A stretch of 64,000 bases of DNA from Agreia sp. Leaf283 (GCF_001422485.1 NZ_LMNF01000001.1:503900-567899), one strand, 5' to 3'. Shown: positions 17,112-25,729, counted from the stretch's first letter. The notes: a model not told the origin generated them from the sequence alone. A program made the numbers and translations.

Positions 17112-18374
17112 GTGAGCGAAACGTCACGAACCCTCCCCCGCCTGGTCGTCGAGACCACCCGCGTCGACGACATCAGACTTCTGGTGCCGCTGCTCGACTC
17201 GCGTCATCCGCTGCTCTGGATGCGCAAGGGCGAGGGCATGGCCGGCGCGGGCGTGGCGCTGCGGCTCGAGTTCTCGGGCGAGAACCGATTCGTGGATGCC
17301 TGCCAGACGTGGCGAGAGGTCGCCCGGCTCGCGCAGGTGACCGATCCGCTGCAGTCGCCGGGCACGGGGCTCGTCGCGTTCGGCGCATTCGCCTTCTCCG
17401 CCACCTCGGCCCTCATCTCCACGCTCATCGTTCCCGAGATCGTCATCGGCAAGCGCGCGGGCGTCTACTGGATGACTCGCATCACCGCCCTCTCCGAGTC
17501 CGGCGATCCGATCGCACCCCCGCCGCCCGCACCTGTGGCACGCCCCCTCGGGGCCGAGTACCGACTGTCGCTGCTGCCCGGCCAGGTGAAGCCCGACGAC
17601 TACAGGGCATCGGTCGAGGCCGCCGTCGCGCGCATCTCGGCGGGCGAGCTGAACAAGGTCGTGCTCGCCCGCGACCTCGTCGGCCATCTGCCCGCGGAGA
17701 GCGATCTGCGCCGCACCCTCACCGACCTCGCCCTGGGCTATCCCGACTGCTGGACCTACGCGGTCGACGGCCTCATCGGATCGAGCCCTGAGACTCTGGT
17801 GCGCGTCGACCACGGAACGGTCAGCGCGCGAGTGCTCGCCGGCACGATCTCGCGCGGCCGCGATGCGGAGGCCGACCACGAGGCCGCCATCGCGCTGGCC
17901 ACGAGCGCGAAAGACCTCGACGAGCACCGCTTCGCCGTGGCCAGCGTCGTGCAGTCTCTGCAGCCCCACACGCGCACGCTCATCACCTCGGAGATCCCCT
18001 TCACCCTGAAGCTGCCCAATCTGTGGCACCTGGCGACCGACGTCGAGGGCATCCTCTCCGACGGCTCGACGTCGCTCGACCTGATCGCGGCCCTGCACCC
18101 CACGGCCGCCGTGGCCGGCGCACCGACGGCGACCGCCCTGGCCGTCATTGACGAGCTCGAGCCGTTCGACCGTGGTCGCTATGCCGGCCCCGTCGGCTGG
18201 GTGGGCGCGGATGGCGACGGCGAGTGGGCCGTCGCGCTGCGCTGCGCCCAGATCGCCGAGAACGGCGACATCACCGCCTACGCCGGCGCGGGGATCGTCG
18301 CCGAGTCCGACCCCGACCGGGAGCTCATCGAGACGAAGATGAAGTTCCGTCCCATCGTCGAGGCCTTCGGCTAG
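17112..18374 (+). CDS. menF: isochorismate synthase
   Basis: A 420-residue chorismate-binding enzyme converting chorismate to isochorismate, the entry step to menaquinone. The GTG start at 17112 is the first in frame after the divergent WYL gene. Family blocks include GELNKVVLARDL near residue 180, SSPETLVRV, AGTISRGRD, the catalytic-site segment LHPTAAVAGAP near 320 and YAGPVGWVGADGDGEWAVALRCA near 355. With menD and the rest of the men genes nearby, a role in menaquinone rather than siderophore synthesis is favoured, although siderophore permeases lie 16 kb away. Confidence 0.93.
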   Translation: MSETSRTLPRLVVETTRVDDIRLLVPLLDSRHPLLWMRKGEGMAGAGVALRLEFSGENRFVDACQTWREVARLAQVTDPLQSPGTGLVAFGAFAFSATSALISTLIVPEIVIGKRAGVYWMTRITALSESGDPIAPPPPAPVARPLGAEYRLSLLPGQVKPDDYRASVEAAVARISAGELNKVVLARDLVGHLPAESDLRRTLTDLALGYPDCWTYAVDGLIGSSPETLVRVDHGTVSARVLAGTISRGRDAEADHEAAIALATSAKDLDEHRFAVASVVQSLQPHTRTLITSEIPFTLKLPNLWHLATDVEGILSDGSTSLDLIAALHPTAAVAGAPTATALAVIDELEPFDRGRYAGPVGWVGADGDGEWAVALRCAQIAENGDITAYAGAGIVAESDPDRELIETKMKFRPIVEAFG

Positions 18375-18384
18375 GAGATGACCC

Positions 18385-19239
18385 GTGCGCCGCTCTCGCA
18401 GCTCGTTCCCTGAGCCTGTCGAAGGGGGCCCGTTCCCTGAGCTTGTCGAAGGGGGCCCGTTCCCTGAGCCTGTCGAAGGGCCCCGCTCGAATCCTTCCCT
18501 TCGACAAGCTCAGGGAACGGCGGGTCAGGGACCGGCGGCTCAGGGAACGTCGGCAGAGCGCTCCGCGCTCGAGCGTGCCGCCTACGGGCGCACGTCGACA
18601 CCGGCCGACGAAGCGCGCGCCGCCGACGCCGCACGCGAGCTGCACGAGCTCGAGCTCCATGAGGCAGCCGAGCGCGCGGCCCTCGACCGAGCCGCCCTCG
18701 ATGCCGCGGATGCCCACGAGCGCCGGGCCCATCGCATCCGGTCTCGCGTCGTTCGGGTGTCGAGCGTGCTGGCCGTGCTGGGCCTCGTCGCGGCGGGCGC
18801 CTCCATGCTGCTCTCCCCGCCGGCATCGCGCGACGACAAGCCGTTCGTCGACACCATGGAGCTCGGCCACCGCGAGGTGGCTCCCCTGCCGACTCGCGTT
18901 CCCGCGGAGGCGGTCACGACCGGAAGCGCCGCGTCGGCCGAGCACTGGTTCGATGCCGCGCAGCAGAATGCCGATTTCGCTCCTCGGACGTCGCAGAACA
19001 TCGACGCCGCCTCGACGCGCTCTGTGACATCGACCGTCGAGGGATGGCAGGTGTGGGTCGCCCGAGACCTGCAGGGCAACTTCTGTGTCATCGCACTCGA
19101 GGCGGCGAGCGGAGTGAGCGGCACCGCCTGCGCGACCCCGCAAGACATGACCGCGGCCGGCATCGTCATGACGACGACCGGAACGACGTCGCTCTCCGTG
19201 TTCTGGGACGGCTACGACATCGACACCGACCTGGTGTAG
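18385..19239 (+). CDS. single-pass membrane protein of unknown function with repeat-encoded N-terminus
   Basis: A 284-residue protein not recognised by family. GTG at 18385 follows GGAG seven bases upstream, ten bases after menF. The first 50 residues are translated dispersed repeat: FPEPVEGGP, FPELVEGGP and FPEPVEGPR in tandem with a 27-bp (nine-codon) period, then the inverted copy read as LRQAQGT. Next come a Glu/Ala-rich helical stretch with heptad-like spacing (about 55-110), one membrane helix (about 115-135) and an extracytoplasmic domain ending WDGYDIDTDLV. It contains CVIALEAASGVSGTAC, a possible disulfide pair. The repeats probably entered a leader region or a tolerant N-terminus. 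An ATG at 18378 in another frame stops inside the first repeat. Confidence 0.7.
   Translation: MRRSRSSFPEPVEGGPFPELVEGGPFPEPVEGPRSNPSLRQAQGTAGQGPAAQGTSAERSALERAAYGRTSTPADEARAADAARELHELELHEAAERAALDRAALDAADAHERRAHRIRSRVVRVSSVLAVLGLVAAGASMLLSPPASRDDKPFVDTMELGHREVAPLPTRVPAEAVTTGSAASAEHWFDAAQQNADFAPRTSQNIDAASTRSVTSTVEGWQVWVARDLQGNFCVIALEAASGVSGTACATPQDMTAAGIVMTTTGTTSLSVFWDGYDIDTDLV
18405..18518. repeat. four copies of the dispersed CCCTTCGACAAGCTCAGGG repeat, inside a gene
   Basis: Three direct copies at 18405-18426, 18432-18453 and 18459-18480, spaced exactly 27 bp, are followed by one inverted copy at 18497-18518. All lie within the membrane-protein gene starting at 18385 and keep its frame open. 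A degraded fragment follows around 18540. Confidence 0.9.
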
Positions 19240-19256
19240 CGGGCCGGCATGCCGGA

Positions 19257-20120
19257 CTAGCTCGCCGCGAGCCGCGCCTTCTCGACCTCGATGTCGTAGT
19301 CGGCCGGAGGCCAGCCCTGGCCGAACGCCGTCATCGTCTCGATCAGCAGCTGCTGCACGGCGGCCCGGGCGTACCACTTGTGGTTTGCGGGCACTACGAA
19401 CCAGGGCGCGATGTCGGTCGACGTGTTCTGGATGGCGAGCTGGTACGCCTCTTGATACGCGGGCCAGAGGAGGCGCTCGTCGACGTCGCCGGGGTTGTAC
19501 TTCCACAGCTTGTCCTCGCGTTCGAGCCGTGCCGCGAGGCGTGCCTTCTGCTCGTCGGAGCTGATGTGCAGCATCACCTTCACGATGGCCGTTCCCGAAT
19601 CGGTGACCTGGCGCTCGAATTCGTTGATGAGCTCGTAGCGGTGCTCGATCACGTCGGGGGTTGCGAGGTTGCGCACCCTCGCGATGAGCACGTCTTCGTA
19701 GTGCGAGCGGTCGAACACGCCGATCTGGCCGGCCTTCGGCAGGGCGTTGCGGATGCGCCAGAGGAAGTCGTGGCTGAGTTCTTCGGGCGTCGGCTTCTTG
19801 AACGAGGTGTGCGCCACGCCCTCGGGGTCGACCGTGCCGATCACGTGACTGACGATGCCGCCCTTGCCCGCGGAATCCATGGCCTGCAGCACGAGCAGCA
19901 CGCTGCGGTTGTCGCCCGAGAGGCTGTTGGCGTGCAGTCTGACCTGCAGGTCGTCGAGGGTCGGGGCGCCGGCCGCGAGCGCCTTCTCTCCCTGCTTCTT
20001 CGAGGCGGCGACGCCCGGCGTGCTCTCGGGGTCGAGATCGGCGAGAACGAAACCCTCGCGCGCGGCGAGCAGCTCGCGGGCACTACCCGAGAAGAAGGAG
20101 TCGTCGTTCTTGGCCATCAT
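19257..20120 (-). CDS. ppk2: polyphosphate kinase 2 family (polyphosphate:nucleotide phosphotransferase)
   Basis: A 287-residue PPK2 enzyme that uses polyphosphate to phosphorylate nucleoside mono- or diphosphates. The Walker A loop reads LQAMDSAGKGG near residues 78-88 and the Walker B/lid region FDRSHYEDVLIARV near 140. EREDKLWKYNPGDVDER is the conserved lid, and WFVVPANHKWYARAAV the C-terminal motif. Length and single-domain form fit class III or class I enzymes; substrate choice cannot be settled by eye. It is convergent with the preceding membrane-protein gene. Confidence 0.92.
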   Translation of the reverse strand: MMAKNDDSFFSGSARELLAAREGFVLADLDPESTPGVAASKKQGEKALAAGAPTLDDLQVRLHANSLSGDNRSVLLVLQAMDSAGKGGIVSHVIGTVDPEGVAHTSFKKPTPEELSHDFLWRIRNALPKAGQIGVFDRSHYEDVLIARVRNLATPDVIEHRYELINEFERQVTDSGTAIVKVMLHISSDEQKARLAARLEREDKLWKYNPGDVDERLLWPAYQEAYQLAIQNTSTDIAPWFVVPANHKWYARAAVQQLLIETMTAFGQGWPPADYDIEVEKARLAAS

Positions 20121-20160
20121 TGTTCCCTTTCGCCGAGCGTGTCCCCCACTGTAGACGGCG

Positions 20161-20823
20161 CTAGAGCCGCTTGCGGGTGAAGACGTAGTGCACGACGCCA
20201 GACGGCGACGCGGTCACCTCGACGTCGAAGCGCTCCTCGAGGTTCTCCAGGCCGTCCCAGAGTCGAACTCCGCGACCCAGAACGATCGGTACCACGACGA
20301 TGTGCAGGTGATCCACGAGGTCGGCCTCGAGGAACTCGCGCACGACGGTCGGTCCGCCGCCGAGGCGCACATCGAGGCCGCCCGCCAGCTCGGTCGCGAG
20401 GTCGAGGGCCTCGCGCGGCGACGCATCCCGGAACAGGAACGACGTCTCGCCGACGTGCAGGTCGGGGCGCGCGTGGTGAGTCAGCACGATGACCGGCGAA
20501 TGGAACGGGGGCTCCTCGCCCCACCAGCCGCGCCAGGACTCGTCCGCCCACGGCCCCTGCTGCGGGCCGAACTTTCGCCGACCCATGATCTCCACGCCGA
20601 TGCCCACATTGGTCGCCGTGGCAAATGCGTCGTCGATCCCTCGGGTTCCGCCGCCGATCGCTTCGGCGTCATGTCCGGTCATGCTGACGAAGGCATGCGT
20701 GGGAAAGAACCAGCTCATGAGCCTCTGCCCGGCATGGCCGAACGGAGTCTCGAACGACTGACCCTCGCCCGTCGCGAAGCCGTCGATAGAGACGGCCAGG
20801 TTGTGCACTCGAAGTTTCGTCAC
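20161..20823 (-). CDS. dihydrofolate reductase-like (RibD C-terminal) protein
   Basis: A 220-residue protein of the YyaP/YwjB group. The opening MTKLRVHNLAVSIDGF, the middle EIMGRRKFG, and VRLGGGPTVVREFLEADLVDHLHIVVVPIVLGRG are the usual NADPH-fold landmarks. These proteins resemble the reductase half of RibD but are stand-alone and mostly uncharacterised. It lies 40 bases upstream of the PPK2 gene on the same strand. Confidence 0.85.
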   Translation of the reverse strand: MTKLRVHNLAVSIDGFATGEGQSFETPFGHAGQRLMSWFFPTHAFVSMTGHDAEAIGGGTRGIDDAFATATNVGIGVEIMGRRKFGPQQGPWADESWRGWWGEEPPFHSPVIVLTHHARPDLHVGETSFLFRDASPREALDLATELAGGLDVRLGGGPTVVREFLEADLVDHLHIVVVPIVLGRGVRLWDGLENLEERFDVEVTASPSGVVHYVFTRKRL

Positions 20824-20905
20824 GAGGGCAACCTAGCAAAGGGAGAGGCGCGCGTCACGGGTTCTACCGATCGCCCGGCGATGCCTTCCGACGCTGTTTT
20901 CGACC

Positions 20906-20934
20906 TTGACGGCGCACTTCCATTTTGAAAGTGT
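20906..20934 (+). promoter_or_regulatory. promoter of the VOC-HxlR operon, leaderless geometry
   Basis: A -35 hexamer TTGACG (20906-20911), a 17-bp spacer and a weak -10 AAGTGT (20929-20934) are followed by exactly six bases and the ATG at 20941. This spacing places the transcript start at or beside the start codon. Confidence 0.6.
20915..20933. promoter_or_regulatory. palindromic operator between -35 and -10, probable HxlR site
   Basis: A 19-bp imperfect palindrome CACTTCCATTTTGAAAGTG pairs at seven of nine positions, with five perfect outer pairs. It fills the promoter spacer of the operon that encodes an HxlR regulator, which implies autoregulation. Confidence 0.6.
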
Positions 20935-20940
20935 TAGCCC

Positions 20941-21345
20941 ATGAGCCTTTTCATCACCTGCCCGGTCGAGGATGTCGCACGGGCCACCGCCTTCTATGCG
21001 GCTCTCGGCTGGACCCTCAATGCCGAGATGTCCGATCACAACGTGTCGTGCTTCGCGATAGCGCCCGAGCAGTACGTGATGCTCGGCAGCCGCGAGATGT
21101 ACGCCAGCGTCGGAGCCACCGAGGAGCTGGTCGGCGGGCCGGATACCCCCTCGAAGGTCACGGTCTCGTTCGACCTCGGCAGCCGCGAGGCGGTCGACGA
21201 GCTCGTCGAGCGCGCTGCTGCCGCAGGGGGACGGATCGGTGACACCGACGACTACCCCTTTATGTACCAGCGACAGTTCGACGACCCCGACGGCTACCAC
21301 TACTCGCCGTTCTGGCTGAAGGCGGATGCCGATCCGACCGCGTGA
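20941..21345 (+). CDS. VOC-family (glyoxalase-like) protein
   Basis: A 134-residue VOC protein starting MSLFITCPVEDVARATAFYAALGW and ending FDDPDGYHYSPFWLK, typical of extradiol-type or PhnB-like members. It overlaps the next gene (HxlR regulator) by four bases (GTGA), so both are made together. A palindromic operator sits just upstream. The co-operon regulator suggests it responds to, or detoxifies, a small reactive compound; the compound is unknown. Confidence 0.87.
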   Translation: MSLFITCPVEDVARATAFYAALGWTLNAEMSDHNVSCFAIAPEQYVMLGSREMYASVGATEELVGGPDTPSKVTVSFDLGSREAVDELVERAAAAGGRIGDTDDYPFMYQRQFDDPDGYHYSPFWLKADADPTA

Positions 21346-21623
21346 GCGAGCTGGCTGCGGCCCTCGACATCGTGGGGGCGCGGTGGGCCCTTCTGATCGT
21401 GGAGCAGTTGCTCGAAGGACCTCGACGATACGGCGATCTGCAGCGTGAGCTCGGCATGGGCACGAACATGCTCGCCACCCGGCTGCGCGAACTCGAGGCC
21501 GCCGGCGTTCTCCGCCGTCTCCCCCTCCGGCACAACACCCGGGCCTACGCACTCACCGAACGCGGGCTGGCGCTGAGCGCGGCTATCACCGCCCTGCGGC
21601 GCTGGGGCGCCGAACAGACCTGA
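21342..21623 (+). CDS. HxlR-family transcriptional regulator
   Basis: A 93-residue winged-helix repressor. The family core GARWALLIVEQLLEGPRRYGDLQREL followed by NMLATRLRELEAAGVLRR and ALTERGLALSAAI is unmistakable. It is shorter than most relatives (about 105-130 residues) because it lacks the N-terminal segment with the conserved Cys-Pro. The GTG start overlaps the VOC gene stop. Absence of the redox cysteine suggests that, if it senses electrophiles, it does not do so through that residue. Confidence 0.9.
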   Translation: MSELAAALDIVGARWALLIVEQLLEGPRRYGDLQRELGMGTNMLATRLRELEAAGVLRRLPLRHNTRAYALTERGLALSAAITALRRWGAEQT

Positions 21624-21639
21624 GGCGGCACCGGCTCGT

Positions 21640-23364
21640 TCAGTGCGTCTCTGCGAGCGGAACTTCGACGATGCTCAGCGGCCCCTCCGGGCTCGTGAGC
21701 GCGCGGTCGAGCTCGGCGCGCGTCGTGGCGCGCGTGTAGCTCCAGCCGTAGGCTGCGGCGAGCTGCTCGATCGAGACCGACTGCGGGGTGCGCATGACCC
21801 GGGCGAAGGCATCCGGGTCTGCGGAGAACGCGACCTCGAGCGAATCGAAGATCGTGCCGCCGCCGTCGTTGCCCACGATGAGCTGAACCCGGGGTCGGGT
21901 CTCGCCGTCGCCGATCAGCAGCCCGCCCACGTCGTGCAGCAGCGTGAGGTCGCCGAGCAGAACCCGCGTGATGCCGCCCTTCGCGTCGGACTGGCTGGCC
22001 AGGGCCACGCCGATCGCGGTCGAGATGGTGCCGTCGATTCCGGCGAGGCCACGGTTGGCGTGCACCGTGATCTTTTTGCCCGGCACGACCTTGTCGGCTT
22101 CGCGAATGAGTCGGGATGCCCCGAGCACGAGTCGGTCGTGCGGCCAGGTCGCGCGCCACACAGACAGGGCGAGGATCGGCCGCGAGATCGTCGCGCGCGC
22201 GGCCGCGAGCTCGGCCTTCGCGTACTCGCGGCGACGCTTCAGGTCGCCCGAGCGCGGAGCCTCGACGTCGGGAGCTGGCAGCTCGGGATCGTCGAGTTCG
22301 AGCTGGGCGCGGCTCGCGACGACCCAGCGCCCGAGCCAGGCACGGGCATCCGGTTCGCGGCTCGCGGCCACGGCCTCGGGCCCGACCTCGACGCGGTCGA
22401 CCAGCATCCGGCCCTCGTGACCGGGCGTGATGCGCTCGCCCCCGGATGCCACGACGACGATCTGCACGTCGTCTCGCGCCAGGAGCGCGGGCACCTCGCG
22501 ACTGAGCGTCGGATGGCCGAAGACGATCACGCGCTCGACGTGCCGGGCCAGCTCGCTGCCGAGCAGGGAGCGGTAGGCGACGATCAGGTTGGGGCCGAAA
22601 CGGGCGCCGCTCGAGACCTCGGCGAGCAGCGGCCAGCCGCCCGCATGGGCCACCTCCTCGGCGTCGGCGCCCGCGCCGTCGCCGGCGACGACGATGGTGC
22701 GCGGACCCGGTTCGAGCAGGTGGGCGGGCGATGGATGCGATGGGGCCGGGTCATCGAGGCGCGGCACGGCGACCTCGGGGAAGTCTCCCGACAGGGGTTC
22801 GCGGAACTGGAGGTTGAGGTGCACAGGGCCGGGCATGTCGTCGATGCCGGCGACGCCGAGCGCTGCATCCATCGCCTGCGCCGCGAGCCCCGCGGCGTCG
22901 GGGTTCAGGCCGAGCACCTCGTCGACCGGCTCGTCTGCGGGGCCCGACGGGGCATCCACATCGAGTTCGAGCCGCACGAACGCGCCGAAGATGCCGGGCT
23001 GCCAGGTCGTCTGGTTCGCGCCGGTTCCGCGCAGCTCTGCGGGGCGGTCGGCGGAGAGCACGATGAGGGGCACGCCGCTGTGGTGCGCCTCCATCACGGC
23101 GGGGAGCAGGTTGCCCACGGCCGTGCCCGAGGTGGTCACGACGGCCACGGGCAGGCCGGTCTCGCGCGCGATGCCGAGCGCGGTGAAGGCCGCGGATCGC
23201 TCGTCGAGTCGAACGGTCAGGTTCAGGATGCCGCGACGATCGAGCTCAGCGGCTGCCAGGGCGAGAGCCTGCGAACGCGAGCCGGGGGTGAGTACGACAT
23301 GACGAAGCCCTCGTGCCACCAGGTGCCTGAGGAGGGCGACGGAGAAGTCCGTTGCCGGACTCAC
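21640..23364 (-). CDS. menD: SEPHCHC synthase
   Basis: A 574-residue thiamine diphosphate enzyme that joins isochorismate and 2-oxoglutarate in menaquinone synthesis. The N-terminal PYR domain shows TPGSRSQALALA and LDERSAAFTALGIARETG with the catalytic Glu, then TTSGTAVGNLLPAVMEAHHSGVPL. The C-terminal PP domain has NRGLAGIDGT and the cofactor segment LLGDLTLLHDVGGLL. The GTG start at 23364 abuts the stop of the upstream gene. Length matches actinobacterial MenD. Confidence 0.96.
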   Translation of the reverse strand: MSPATDFSVALLRHLVARGLRHVVLTPGSRSQALALAAAELDRRGILNLTVRLDERSAAFTALGIARETGLPVAVVTTSGTAVGNLLPAVMEAHHSGVPLIVLSADRPAELRGTGANQTTWQPGIFGAFVRLELDVDAPSGPADEPVDEVLGLNPDAAGLAAQAMDAALGVAGIDDMPGPVHLNLQFREPLSGDFPEVAVPRLDDPAPSHPSPAHLLEPGPRTIVVAGDGAGADAEEVAHAGGWPLLAEVSSGARFGPNLIVAYRSLLGSELARHVERVIVFGHPTLSREVPALLARDDVQIVVVASGGERITPGHEGRMLVDRVEVGPEAVAASREPDARAWLGRWVVASRAQLELDDPELPAPDVEAPRSGDLKRRREYAKAELAAARATISRPILALSVWRATWPHDRLVLGASRLIREADKVVPGKKITVHANRGLAGIDGTISTAIGVALASQSDAKGGITRVLLGDLTLLHDVGGLLIGDGETRPRVQLIVGNDGGGTIFDSLEVAFSADPDAFARVMRTPQSVSIEQLAAAYGWSYTRATTRAELDRALTSPEGPLSIVEVPLAETH

Positions 23365-23759
23365 TATGCCGGGCCGGGCTTTCCGCCGCGACCTGAGGTG
23401 GGGTCGTCAGACGGCTTGTCGCCCGACTGCTCGGCCAGCCGCTTCTCGAGGTCGCGGATCTGCTCGTCGGTGCGGGCCTCGGCCGCGGGGTCGCGCGGCG
23501 TGGTGTAGCCCAGCTTGCCCAGAAAGTCGGGGTCGTCGTCGGGGCCGACGGTGCGGTAGACGGCAGCTTTCTGTTCGCGCCCGCGGCCGATCACGAACCA
23601 GAGCACGCCACCGATGATCGGGATCACGATGATGACGAGCAGCCAGGCCCATTTGGGGAGACCGCGGATGAGGCGAACAGGACGAAGGGCAGCGTCGACG
23701 ATCGAATAGATCATGAACGTCACGGCGACGATACCGAGGACGAACAGCAAGCGGGCCAT
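23364..23759 (-). CDS. PLDc_N-domain small membrane protein
   Basis: A 131-residue protein with two membrane helices (about residues 3-22 and 38-60) carrying the phospholipase D N-terminal motif IRGLPKWAWLLVIIVIPIIGGVLWFVIGR. No phospholipase catalytic domain follows. The C-terminal 65 residues are hydrophilic. It is directly coupled to menD (stop overlaps the menD start), an arrangement common near actinobacterial menD, and may have a supporting role at the membrane. Function unknown. Confidence 0.85.
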   Translation of the reverse strand: MARLLFVLGIVAVTFMIYSIVDAALRPVRLIRGLPKWAWLLVIIVIPIIGGVLWFVIGRGREQKAAVYRTVGPDDDPDFLGKLGYTTPRDPAAEARTDEQIRDLEKRLAEQSGDKPSDDPTSGRGGKPGPA

Positions 23760-23832
23760 GCACCCATGATAGGCGCGCTAACCGTACGTTTGCCCGGGGG
23801 TTGCCTGTCGTGCAGCGCTTACACTGAATGCC

Positions 23833-24132
23833 GTGAATCCTCGACGCACCTGGCTGCTCTTCTCGCTCATCCGAATCGGGCTGTTCGCCGTCGTGCTCGC
23901 GGTTCTGCTGCTGCTTCTGACCCCGGGCGGCGTGCCCGCATGGATCTCGGCGCTCCTCGCCGCGATCATCGCGTTCTGCCTCTCGTTCATCTTCCTGCGC
24001 AGGCAGCGCGAGGAGGCGGCGAAGAGCCTCTACGAGGCGCGGTCCAGCACGAAGCGCTCGCAGTCGACGGCGTCGGGCGACGACGAAGACAGCGAAGACG
24101 CGGCCGTCGACGGCACAACGACGTCGAAGTAG
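23833..24132 (+). CDS. DUF4229-like small membrane protein
   Basis: A 99-residue protein with a GTG start at 23833, two adjacent hydrophobic helices (about 10-30 and 36-54) and the pattern FLRRQREEAAKSLYEARSSTKR followed by an acidic Ser-rich tail. This layout matches the actinobacterial DUF4229 family, usually found beside menaquinone genes. Function unknown. It is divergent from the PLDc_N gene. Confidence 0.8.
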   Translation: MNPRRTWLLFSLIRIGLFAVVLAVLLLLLTPGGVPAWISALLAAIIAFCLSFIFLRRQREEAAKSLYEARSSTKRSQSTASGDDEDSEDAAVDGTTTSK

Positions 24133-24144
24133 CGGGGCGCGCTC

Positions 24145-24561
24145 TTACTTCGACTGGTGCTTGAGGGCCTTCTCGAGGTCGCTCGCGGCGCCCTTCCAGC
24201 GGCCGAGCATCATCTTGCGCTCGTCGCGACTGGTGAGCTTCTGCTGGTGGAACGAGATGATCGTGGCCCCGTCGGCCTCTTTGAGACTCAGCTGCAGGGT
24301 GGAATCGTGGTTCCATTCCCCCGGTCGCCAGCTGACGCGAAGGTCGACCCCGGGCTGCACGCTGAGCACGCGGCCCGTGATGTCGTCGTCGGTCTCGTAG
24401 GCTGCGCCTTTCACGAGCGGAAGCTTCGTCGTCTTGCCCAGCCACAGCGGCAGGCCCTCGCCCATGAGAAAGGCCCAGACGGCCTTGCGGCTGCCGGGAA
24501 CCGTCTGCTTGACGCCGACATCCCAGCCGGCGGATGTGTTCGGTCCCCTGAAGTCAGCCAT
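24145..24561 (-). CDS. SRPBCC/AHSA1-like protein
   Basis: A 138-residue START-fold protein: TVPGSRKAVWAFLMGEGLPLWLG, GRVLSVQPGVDLRVSWRPGEW, a Thr-Leu-rich strand, and a C-terminal helix FHQQKLTSRDERKMMLGRWKGAASDL. This is the Activator of Hsp90 ATPase-like pattern of bacterial ligand-binding proteins. No ligand can be assigned. It is convergent with the DUF4229-like gene. Confidence 0.82.
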   Translation of the reverse strand: MADFRGPNTSAGWDVGVKQTVPGSRKAVWAFLMGEGLPLWLGKTTKLPLVKGAAYETDDDITGRVLSVQPGVDLRVSWRPGEWNHDSTLQLSLKEADGATIISFHQQKLTSRDERKMMLGRWKGAASDLEKALKHQSK

Positions 24562-24673
24562 CCCTCGACTCTAGGCGCTCGACGGCTTCGTCACCGCGCA
24601 ATGGGCGGAGCAGGGCGCATCCGGGCCGAATACGGCGCCGGTCTCGCTGATCTCCGCCCGTTCGGTCGTTTCT

Positions 24674-24695
24674 CCCTTCGACAAGCTCAGGGAGC
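24674..24695 (-). repeat. dispersed CCCTTCGACAAGCTCAGGG repeat
   Basis: Single copy 14 bp beyond the stop codon of menA. Confidence 0.85.
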
Positions 24696-24708
24696 GCAAC
24701 GCCCTCGG

Positions 24709-25695
24709 CTAGAACGCGATGGCGGCGGCCAACCCCAGTCCGTAGACCAGCCCCGTGAGGCTCGTGAGCTGCAGCGCCAGAATCAGCTCCTTCGGCGTCT
24801 TCGCCGTGAGCACGATGAGCCCAGCCGGAATGGCGATCAGCAGCGCGAAGAACACCAGGACCGCCAGCGGGAACAGCTGCGTCAGGAATCCCACGACGAG
24901 GAAGGGGATCAGCATGAAGACGCAGTACAGGATGCGCGCCGGCCGGTCGCCGACGCGGACCGCGAGCGTCTTCTTCTTCGCTATGCGGTCCTGCGGGATG
25001 TCCCGGATGTTGTTCGCCATGAGAACGGCGCACGAGATGAATCCGATGGCCACGGCGGCGAGCAGCCCCTCGAGGCTGATGTCGCGCACGAGCACCCACA
25101 TCGTGCCGAGGGTCGCGACCAGCCCGAAGAAGACGAACACGAAGAGCTCGCCGAACCCCGCGTATCCATAGGGGCGCTTGCCGCCCGTGTAGAACCAACC
25201 GGCCACGATGGCCACGGCCCCCACGGCGAGCAGCCACCAGATCTGCGTGATGATCACGATGGCGATGCCGGCGGCCGCGGCGAGGCCGAAGAAGACGAGT
25301 GCCACCGTGAGCACGAGCTTCGGCCGCACCGCGCCCGAGCCGGTCAGGCGCGCGGGGCCGACGCGGAAGGCATCCGTGCCCCGGATGCCGTCGGAGTAGT
25401 CGTTCGCGTAATTGACGCCGATCTGCAGGAACAGGGCCACCGCGAGGCAGAGCGCCACGAGGGGCCACTGATCGTGCACGGAGCCCAGGATCGTGGCGGC
25501 GCCGGTTCCGAGCGCGACGGGCGCAATGGCCAGGGGCAGGGTTCGCAGACGAGCGCCGGCGATCCAATCCGCCGCCGTGACCTTCTTCGGGCGGTTCGGG
25601 GCGACCCGGGGCCCGGCCGGATGCCCGGTGGACTTCACGCGGCGGGCGTTGCGCGACGGGGACTTCTTGCGGGGCGACTTCTTACTCGTGGGCAC
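24709..25695 (-). CDS. menA: 1,4-dihydroxy-2-naphthoate polyprenyltransferase
   Basis: A 328-residue membrane prenyltransferase attaching the isoprenoid chain to dihydroxynaphthoate. GTG at 25695 is preferred; the frame stays open upstream to 25950 but would run across the nhaA promoter and leader. After a basic N-terminus (TSKKSPRKKSPSRNARR) come about eight helices. The substrate motifs are NYANDYSDGIRGTD near residue 105, with the NDxxD metal site, and NNIRDIPQDRIAKKKTLAVR near 225. It lies between nhaA (divergent) and the SRPBCC gene. Confidence 0.94.
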   Translation of the reverse strand: MPTSKKSPRKKSPSRNARRVKSTGHPAGPRVAPNRPKKVTAADWIAGARLRTLPLAIAPVALGTGAATILGSVHDQWPLVALCLAVALFLQIGVNYANDYSDGIRGTDAFRVGPARLTGSGAVRPKLVLTVALVFFGLAAAAGIAIVIITQIWWLLAVGAVAIVAGWFYTGGKRPYGYAGFGELFVFVFFGLVATLGTMWVLVRDISLEGLLAAVAIGFISCAVLMANNIRDIPQDRIAKKKTLAVRVGDRPARILYCVFMLIPFLVVGFLTQLFPLAVLVFFALLIAIPAGLIVLTAKTPKELILALQLTSLTGLVYGLGLAAAIAF

Positions 25696-25717
25696 CCGAC
25701 GATTGTAGGGCTCGACG

Positions 25718-25723
25718 TAGAAT
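25718..25723 (+). promoter_or_regulatory. -10 element of the nhaA promoter
   Basis: TAGAAT, a strong -10 match, lies about 100 bp before the nhaA ATG, so transcription should start near 25730 and include the structured leader. No good -35 is visible. Confidence 0.5.
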
Positions 25724-25729
25724 GGATGC

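Noticed and set aside
18405-18518. Regularly spaced repeats that could suggest a CRISPR array
   Set aside because: The spacing is 27 bp start to start, leaving only five bases between units, with one copy inverted. Copies occur singly elsewhere. No cas genes are present.
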